Shown: positions 7,422 to 12,236 of the stretch, piece by piece
Numbering within the stretch: the first letter of the stretch is position 1
Layout: each line of letters starts with the position of its first letter
Assembly: GCA_002698165.1 (NCBI GenBank)
Contig: NZVF01000020.1
Location: forward strand, 15,598 to 27,833
Direction of reading: 5' to 3'
DNA: 12,236 nt
Origin: Planktomarina sp.
GTDB lineage: Bacteria > Pseudomonadota > Alphaproteobacteria > Rhodobacterales > Rhodobacteraceae
The notes under the pieces: generated by a model
The model's database searches: none
Seen by the model: only the letters and a program-made list of their open reading frames with translations
Told to the model about the DNA's origin: nothing
Made by a program: the position numbers and the translations under genes

Positions 7422-8810
7422 ATGGATGGTAATCTACCAAATGACTTGAGTGAGATTGTTGCTAATGACAAAGCTCATGTATGGCATCACCTGATACAAA
7501 ATAAATTATTCGAAACGGTGGACCCCAATATCATTGTAGAAGGCAAGGGTTTGCGTGTTTGGAACCAAGCAGGAAAAGAACATATAGATGCGGTATCTGG
7601 TGGTGTGTGGACCGTCAATGTGGGCTACGGACGCGAAAGCATGGCCAATGCGGTCCGAGACCAGCTTCTAAAAATGAACTATTTCGCAGGTGCAGCAGGT
7701 ACAGTGCCTTCGGCTATTTTTGCAAAACGGTTAATTGAAAAAATGCCAGGCATGAGCCGCGTTTACTTTTCAAATTCCGGGTCTGAAGCCAACGAAAAAG
7801 GCTTCAAGATGATACGTCAAATTGCTCACAAAAAATATGGTGGCAAAAAAAACAAAATACTATTTAGGGAGCGTGACTATCACGGGACTACTATCGGTAC
7901 TATGGCGGCTGGTGGACACCACCAACGCAACGCTCAATACGGCCCATTTCCAGAAGGTTTCATTTCCGTACCACATTGCTTGGAATATCGTGAACATCTT
8001 CAGGATAACTTAGGGCAGGGTGAGACTTATGCACTAAAAGCAGCCAACGCAATTGAAGACGTAATTTTAAGAGAAGGCCCAGATACCGTTGGAGGTTTAA
8101 TTTTGGAACCAATTACAGCCGGTGGTGGTGTTATTGTGCCCCCAGACGGATATTGGGAACGCGTTCAAGAAATTTGTAAAAAATATGATGTCCTTTTAAT
8201 GATTGATGAAGTGGTGTGCGGTTTGGGACGTACCGGTACGTGGTTTGGATATCAGCATTACAATATTCAGCCAGATATCGTAACGATGGCCAAAGGTGTG
8301 GCATCCGGATACGCTGCAATTTCGCTTACTGTGACGACAGAAAAAATCTTTGACTTGTTTAAAGATACTTCAGACGATCTCAGCTATTTCCGGGACATCT
8401 CGACCTTTGGTGGATGTACAGCAGGACCAGCGGCTGCACTGGAAAATATGCGGATCATAGAAGAAGAAAATCTTCTGGAAAACTGCATTGAACGCGGTAA
8501 ACAATTAATGGAAAATCTGCACACTTTGGCTGAAAAGCACGAGTGTATTGGTGAAGTCCGTGGTAAGGGCCTGTTTTGTGGCGCTGAGTTAGTATCCAAC
8601 CAAGAAACACGCGAACCCGCAGAAGAAAGTAAGGTTGCGGCAGTTGTAAAGGACTGTATGGGCCAGGGAGTAATTATTGGTGCAACGAACCGGTCATTCC
8701 CAGGATTTAATAATACATTGTGCTTGTCACCTGCACTAATTTGTACTGCCGAAGATATCGACCTTATTACAGAAGCAGTTGACCAGGCACTCACAAGAGT
8801 TTTTGGATAA
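7422..8810 (+). CDS. tpa: taurine:pyruvate aminotransferase
   Basis: Class III PLP aminotransferase catalysing taurine + pyruvate to sulfoacetaldehyde + L-alanine, the first step of taurine catabolism in the cytoplasm. At 462 residues it has the usual Tpa length. Motifs: NDKAHVWHHLIQ (15-26) and DAVSGGVWTVNVGYGRES (56-73), both characteristic of Tpa; cofactor-phosphate loop SNSGSEANEK (117-126); RERDYHGTT (149-157); Asp262 in IDEVVCGLGRTGTWFGYQ for the pyridine nitrogen; Schiff-base Lys291 in MAKGVASGY; FGGCTAGPAAALENMRI near the C-terminal third. The start is supported by AAGGAG (7408-7413) 8 bases upstream, the same spacing as xsc. It is preceded by the putative TauR operator and followed by an intrinsic terminator, so it can form its own transcript, possibly with read-through from the operon upstream. 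Other class III enzymes (beta-alanine:pyruvate) are possible in principle, but xsc and pta next door make taurine the natural substrate. Confidence 0.97.
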   Translation: MDGNLPNDLSEIVANDKAHVWHHLIQNKLFETVDPNIIVEGKGLRVWNQAGKEHIDAVSGGVWTVNVGYGRESMANAVRDQLLKMNYFAGAAGTVPSAIFAKRLIEKMPGMSRVYFSNSGSEANEKGFKMIRQIAHKKYGGKKNKILFRERDYHGTTIGTMAAGGHHQRNAQYGPFPEGFISVPHCLEYREHLQDNLGQGETYALKAANAIEDVILREGPDTVGGLILEPITAGGGVIVPPDGYWERVQEICKKYDVLLMIDEVVCGLGRTGTWFGYQHYNIQPDIVTMAKGVASGYAAISLTVTTEKIFDLFKDTSDDLSYFRDISTFGGCTAGPAAALENMRIIEEENLLENCIERGKQLMENLHTLAEKHECIGEVRGKGLFCGAELVSNQETREPAEESKVAAVVKDCMGQGVIIGATNRSFPGFNNTLCLSPALICTAEDIDLITEAVDQALTRVFG

Positions 8811-8832
8811 GCTTTCAGATATTAACGTTTTG

Positions 8833-8864
8833 AAAAGGCAGGGCACATGCCCTGCCTTTTTTTT
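8833..8864 (+). terminator. intrinsic terminator after tpa
   Basis: A perfect 12-base stem, AAAAGGCAGGGC (8833-8844) with GCCCTGCCTTTT (8849-8860), closes a 4-base ACAT loop and runs into an 8-base T tract ending at 8864. It begins 23 bases after the tpa stop. The A-tract on the left arm makes it partly bidirectional in shape, but only the plus side has a gene ending here. It separates tpa from the regulator, which therefore needs its own promoter. Confidence 0.95.
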
Positions 8865-8942
8865 GTGCTAAATGTAAAAAGTCTACCACAGACTAAAATA
8901 CCCATGTTCCCTAATGGACTTTTACACTCAACAGGTCATAAT

Positions 8943-8975
8943 TAAGGCCAGTTAAGATATAGGTATCAGTCCAAA
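8943..8975 (-). promoter_or_regulatory. putative TauR autoregulatory site before the regulator gene
   Basis: The minus strand reads ACTGGCCTTA (8952-8943). Extended to TCTTAACTGGCC (8957-8946), it is identical over 12 bases to the proximal tpa site (7317-7328). Offset by 23 bases is a weaker copy, TTTGGACTGA (8975-8966), which touches the start codon. The site points away from tauR and lies 22-31 bases upstream of its ATG. A CATAAT (8937-8942) just before it could be the tauR -10. Binding there would be expected to block tauR transcription, i.e. autorepression; this is inferred from position only. Confidence 0.5.
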
Positions 8976-10432
8976 TGGCCATTCCAAAAGAAACTTTTTT
9001 TTTAATGCCCAATGCAGAAGGTACGTTACAAAACCAAATTCAGCAGCTAGTCGCAGAAGCTATTTTAAGTGGTAGATTTAAACCCAATGAAAAAATGCCA
9101 TCCAGCAGAAAGCTAGCGAAACATCTTTCTGTTAGTCGGATTACTGTAACCTTAGCTTATAATGAACTCTTAGCAGACGATTATCTAACCAGCCGCGGAC
9201 GTAGTGGCTACTATATAAGTGAGAATGCACCTCAACCAACTAAATTTCCAATTACAGAGCGAGAAGACAAAGTAGATTGGAACAGAGCAATTGGACAAAA
9301 GTTTTCTGGAGGTGTCTCACTTATGAAACCTCAGGATTGGGGACAATACAAATATCCGTTCATATATGGTCAAGCGGATGAAACTCTATTTGATCGTTCT
9401 AATTGGAGGCTTTGTGCTCTTCAGGCTTTGGGGTCAAAAGACTATGACGCTCTTACATCAGATTATTTTGATCGCGACGATCCAAAATTAATCGAGTTTA
9501 TATTGCGGCACACTCTTCCACGTCGCGGAATAACGGCGGATCCAGACGAAGTATTAGTCACGATGGGGGCGCAAAATGCGCTATGGCTGTCAGCAAATGT
9601 TCTGCTCAATCAACGCCGAACAGCCGCATTAGAAAATCCCTGCTATCCCTCATTACGTGACATACTCACTCAATCACGGTGCCAAATTGCATCGGTTGAC
9701 GTAGACTCATTAGGCCTACCTCCAGATAAGCTACACGCTGAGGTTGATGTTGTTTTTACTACCCCATCTCATCAGTGCCCGACAGCTACTACTATGCCTT
9801 TAGATCGTAGGCAGGCCCTGTTAAAGCGCGCCTCTGATAGTGATTTTCTTATCGTTGAAGATGATTATGAGTTTGAGATGTCATTTCTAAAGCCACCGTC
9901 CCCTGCTCTCAAGTCACTGGACCGAGAAGGCCGAGTAATTTATATTGGAAGCTTTTCCAAATCTCTATTTCCTGGATTGCGTCTCGGCTATCTCGTCGGT
10001 TCAAAAAATTTCATTCGTGAAGCTCGCGCTCTTCGTTCTACCGTTCTTCGGCATCCTCCTGGCCATCTTCAGCGAACTGCAGCCTATTTTCTGTCGCTTG
10101 GGCATTACGACGCATTAATCCGACGAATGGGAAAAGCATTTCATGATCGCAGACATGCAATGGAGGTAGCATTTCAAGAAAATGGGCTTACTGTTGCAGG
10201 GCAAGGGGCATTCGGCGGAAGCTCATTTTGGATGCGAGCCCCAGAAGGTGTAGATACTAAAGAGGTTGCTGCCCGATTGCTCGCCAAGGGTGTATTGATT
10301 GAACCGGGCCGGGCTTTTTTTATTACTGAAGAAGCGCCACAAAACTATTATCGGCTAGCTTATAGCTCTCTGTCTGTATCTAAAATTTCTGATGGCGTTA
10401 AATTGGTTGCCGATGAAATACGACAAATATAA
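8975..10432 (+). CDS. tauR: MocR-family (GntR-HTH/aminotransferase-like) regulator of taurine catabolism
   Basis: Transcription factor that fuses a GntR winged helix to a fold-type I aminotransferase-like domain which senses its ligand through PLP. In 485 residues: winged helix at about 17-82 (LQNQIQQLVAEAILSGRF, then PSSRKLAKHLSVSRITV and the wing SRGRSGYYIS); a linker to about 120; effector domain at about 125-485 with EDDYEFE (295-301, Asp297 region for PLP), Schiff-base Lys329 in GSFSKSLFPGLRLGY, and YYRLAYSS with Arg460. The opening IPKETFFL matches the start of TauR-type proteins and supports the ATG at 8975, although only a weak AGG lies 11 bases upstream; Met11 is an alternative start. 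It sits directly after tpa but beyond a terminator, so it is a separate transcript. Known TauR activates tpa in response to taurine; a role on the repeats before tpa and xsc is inferred. PLP-retaining residues suggest an intact sensor. Confidence 0.88.
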   Translation: MAIPKETFFLMPNAEGTLQNQIQQLVAEAILSGRFKPNEKMPSSRKLAKHLSVSRITVTLAYNELLADDYLTSRGRSGYYISENAPQPTKFPITEREDKVDWNRAIGQKFSGGVSLMKPQDWGQYKYPFIYGQADETLFDRSNWRLCALQALGSKDYDALTSDYFDRDDPKLIEFILRHTLPRRGITADPDEVLVTMGAQNALWLSANVLLNQRRTAALENPCYPSLRDILTQSRCQIASVDVDSLGLPPDKLHAEVDVVFTTPSHQCPTATTMPLDRRQALLKRASDSDFLIVEDDYEFEMSFLKPPSPALKSLDREGRVIYIGSFSKSLFPGLRLGYLVGSKNFIREARALRSTVLRHPPGHLQRTAAYFLSLGHYDALIRRMGKAFHDRRHAMEVAFQENGLTVAGQGAFGGSSFWMRAPEGVDTKEVAARLLAKGVLIEPGRAFFITEEAPQNYYRLAYSSLSVSKISDGVKLVADEIRQI

Positions 10433-10484
10433 TCTTTAGCTTTCAACCCTTCTTATCCAAACCAACCAACTTCTGTTTTTGGTA

Positions 10485-12236
10485 TTAATGATTGTCTCGA
10501 GGCAAATGGCTGCGCGCAATGTCTTTAAAATCATCTGCTCCATCAAGTATCATGCCCTCAGAAAATGGCTGGACCTTTTCACGAAAAATTTCTTGCCAAG
10601 GTGTTTGACTCTCAGGAGTAAAAGGGCGCGTGCCTAGGGCGCTCTGGCGCCGCGCTAGTTCTGTGGGATCCACAAGTATGTCAGCAGTACAAGCATTTAA
10701 ATCAATTCGAATAATATCGCCGTTCTTGACTAACGCTAACCCTCCTCCATCAGCAGCCTCAGGTGAGGCATTCAAAATCGAAGGAGATCCTGACGTTCCT
10801 GACTGTCTCCCATCACCAATACAAGGCAGTGAGGTAATCCCCTGTTTTATTAGATATGATGGAGGCCGCATATTCACTACCTCAGCCCCTCCAGGATATC
10901 CAATGGGCCCGGCACCCCGCATAACCAGCACACAATCGGAATCAATGTTAAGACTTCTATTATCTATCTTTTTGTGAAAGTCCTCTGGCCCATCAAACAC
11001 AACAGCACGGCCCTCAAACGCATTAGGACTTGCAGGGTTAGATAAATAACGTTCACGAAATTCTTGAGAGATTACCGACGTTTTCATTATGGCACTTTCA
11101 AAGAGATTACCCTTGAGGTTGATGAAACCTGCAGATTGCATCATTGGCGCACTAACTTTTTTGATCACGTCCGTATTCTTGCTTAAGAGAGCCCCATAGT
11201 TTTCAGAAATAGTTTTACCGTTGGCTGTCACTGCATGAGGGTGGGGTAGCAGACCTGCCGCTAATAGCTCCCCAACAACTGCCGGAACTCCCCCTGCATG
11301 GTGGTAATCTTCCCCCAAATATTCACCAGCTGGCTGCAAATTCACTAAAAGCGGCACGTCATGCCCTAAATTTTGCCAGTCATCATTATTCAAATTCACG
11401 CCTAAATGTTTAGCAATCCCATTCAAGTGTATGGGCGCATTGGTTGAGCCTCCAATGGCCGAATTGATTACAATCGCATTTTCAAACGCTTCACGGGTCA
11501 TAATAAGGTTGGGGCGCAGATCTTCATTCACCATGTTGACTACACGCAGGCCTGTTTCGTAGCTTATTTGGCCACGTTCACGATAGGGGGCCGGAATTGC
11601 CGCAGCACCTGGTAACTGCATACCCAGTCCTTCAGCGAGAGAATTCATCGTGGTAGCTGTGCCCATGGTATTACAGTAGCCTACTGACGGCGCAGACGAA
11701 GCCACCATTTCCATAAACTCCTCATCATCAATCTTACCAGCGGCTTGCATCTCGCGGGCTTTCCAAATGACGGTCCCAGATCCAGCGCGTTTGCCTTCAA
11801 ACCATCCATTAAGCATCGGACCAACAGAAAGTGCAATTGATGGTATGTTAACCGTAGCGGCCGCCATAAGAAGCGCTGGAGTAGTTTTATCACAACCAAT
11901 ATTGAGCACCACACCGTCAATGGGGTAACCAAACAGCGTCTCGACGAGTGACAGATAAGCTAAGTTGCGGTCCAACATAGCGGTGGGACGTTTTCCTGTT
12001 TCTTGAATAGGATGCACCGGAATTTCAATTACGGTGCCACCGGCAGCGATCACACCATCACGCACCCGTTTAGTCAGCTCAATGTGATGGCGATTGCACG
12101 GGCTGAGATCACTACCCGTCTGTGCTATTCCAATGATCGGTTTCCCAGATTGAAGCTCTTGCCGCGTCAATCCATAATTCAGGTAACGCTCAAGATACAA
12201 AGCGGTCATTTCTTGATTTTTAGGATTATTAAACCA
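10485..12236 (-). CDS. IlvD/Edd-family dehydratase, probably sugar-acid (L-arabinonate-type); 5' end outside window
   Basis: Fe-S dehydratase of the IlvD/Edd family, which removes water from aldonic acids or dihydroxy acids to give 2-keto-3-deoxy products. The minus-strand frame is open to the last base: nine codons upstream of the ATG at 12209 encode WFNNPKNQE, which resembles the N-terminal stretch before [14 protein letters not shown] in this subfamily, so the true start lies beyond 12236. Numbering from that Met: cluster cysteines Cys38 (SPCNRHH), Cys106 (NIGCDKTTP) and Cys179 (GYCNTMGTA), Lys108 as the carbamylated Mg ligand, [11 protein letters not shown] for substrate and metal, [13 protein letters not shown] near the C terminus with the catalytic Ser. 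Three cysteines in this spacing fit a [2Fe-2S] cluster as in L-arabinonate dehydratase. The sugar-type [17 protein letters not shown] segment argues against a housekeeping IlvD. It converges on tauR with a 52-base gap containing no clear terminator, and nothing links it to taurine. Substrate is not determinable here. Confidence 0.9.
   Translation of the reverse strand, partial: WFNNPKNQEMTALYLERYLNYGLTRQELQSGKPIIGIAQTGSDLSPCNRHHIELTKRVRDGVIAAGGTVIEIPVHPIQETGKRPTAMLDRNLAYLSLVETLFGYPIDGVVLNIGCDKTTPALLMAAATVNIPSIALSVGPMLNGWFEGKRAGSGTVIWKAREMQAAGKIDDEEFMEMVASSAPSVGYCNTMGTATTMNSLAEGLGMQLPGAAAIPAPYRERGQISYETGLRVVNMVNEDLRPNLIMTREAFENAIVINSAIGGSTNAPIHLNGIAKHLGVNLNNDDWQNLGHDVPLLVNLQPAGEYLGEDYHHAGGVPAVVGELLAAGLLPHPHAVTANGKTISENYGALLSKNTDVIKKVSAPMMQSAGFINLKGNLFESAIMKTSVISQEFRERYLSNPASPNAFEGRAVVFDGPEDFHKKIDNRSLNIDSDCVLVMRGAGPIGYPGGAEVVNMRPPSYLIKQGITSLPCIGDGRQSGTSGSPSILNASPEAADGGGLALVKNGDIIRIDLNACTADILVDPTELARRQSALGTRPFTPESQTPWQEIFREKVQPFSEGMILDGADDFKDIARSHLPRDNH

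Noticed and set aside
8384..8794. 136-codon minus-strand open frame inside tpa
   Set aside because: Serine-rich shadow of the well-conserved tpa frame; no ribosome site or recognisable domain.
8913..8922. AATGGACTTT as another TauR half-site on the plus strand upstream of tauR
   Set aside because: Only 7 of 10 positions match and there is no partner at the 23-base offset on either side.
10433..10484. Terminator between tauR and the convergent dehydratase
   Set aside because: No inverted repeat with a T-run on either strand; only short T tracts are seen.
1..12236. CRISPR array, tRNA/rRNA genes, insertion sequences or phage genes
   Set aside because: No regularly spaced repeats, cloverleaf-like segments, transposase or integrase frames were seen; all gaps are under 250 bases and are accounted for as promoter or terminator regions.

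Overview
The window comes from a low-GC (roughly 40-45% by eye) marine-type alphaproteobacterium. Tpa, Xsc and the MocR regulator all look like Rhodobacterales (roseobacter-type) proteins; this lineage call rests on protein character only, since no rRNA or other marker gene is present. The core of the window is a taurine (2-aminoethanesulfonate) degradation locus.

Layout, left to right. Positions 1-750 (minus) hold the N-terminal 250 residues of a phosphate acetyltransferase (pta), which runs off the left edge. It lies 11 bases downstream of xsc (762-2531, minus), sulfoacetaldehyde acetyltransferase. A 245-base divergent region (2532-2776) separates xsc from a tight three-gene plus-strand operon: an O-acetylhomoserine sulfhydrylase-like PLP enzyme (2777-4087), an alpha/beta hydrolase (4084-4869, ATGA overlap) and a 3-hydroxyacyl-CoA dehydrogenase/enoyl-CoA hydratase fusion (4885-7185). 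A 236-base promoter region leads to tpa, taurine:pyruvate aminotransferase (7422-8810), which ends in a strong intrinsic terminator (8833-8864). A MocR/TauR-type regulator follows (8975-10432). A convergent IlvD/Edd-family sugar-acid dehydratase (10485-12236, minus) runs off the right edge; its true start lies outside the window.

How it works together. Tpa transfers the amino group of taurine to pyruvate, giving sulfoacetaldehyde and alanine. Xsc (ThDP) cleaves sulfoacetaldehyde with phosphate into acetyl phosphate and sulfite, and Pta makes acetyl-CoA. The taurine transporter, alanine dehydrogenase, sulfite exporter and sulfite dehydrogenase that usually complete the pathway are not in the window.

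The most interesting non-coding signal is a repeated 10-mer, consensus AnTGGCCYTA. It occurs as a direct repeat with an exact 23-base offset upstream of tpa and again upstream of xsc. In both places the proximal copy lies 9 bases before a -35-like hexamer and about 90 bases before the start codon. A further copy, sharing 12 identical bases (TCTTAACTGGCC) with the tpa site, lies just before the regulator's own start codon in the opposite orientation. This looks like a TauR operator set: activation of tpa and xsc-pta, and probably autoregulation of tauR. The second point of interest is the metY-like/hydrolase/FadN-like operon between the two halves of the taurine pathway, whose substrate is not evident.
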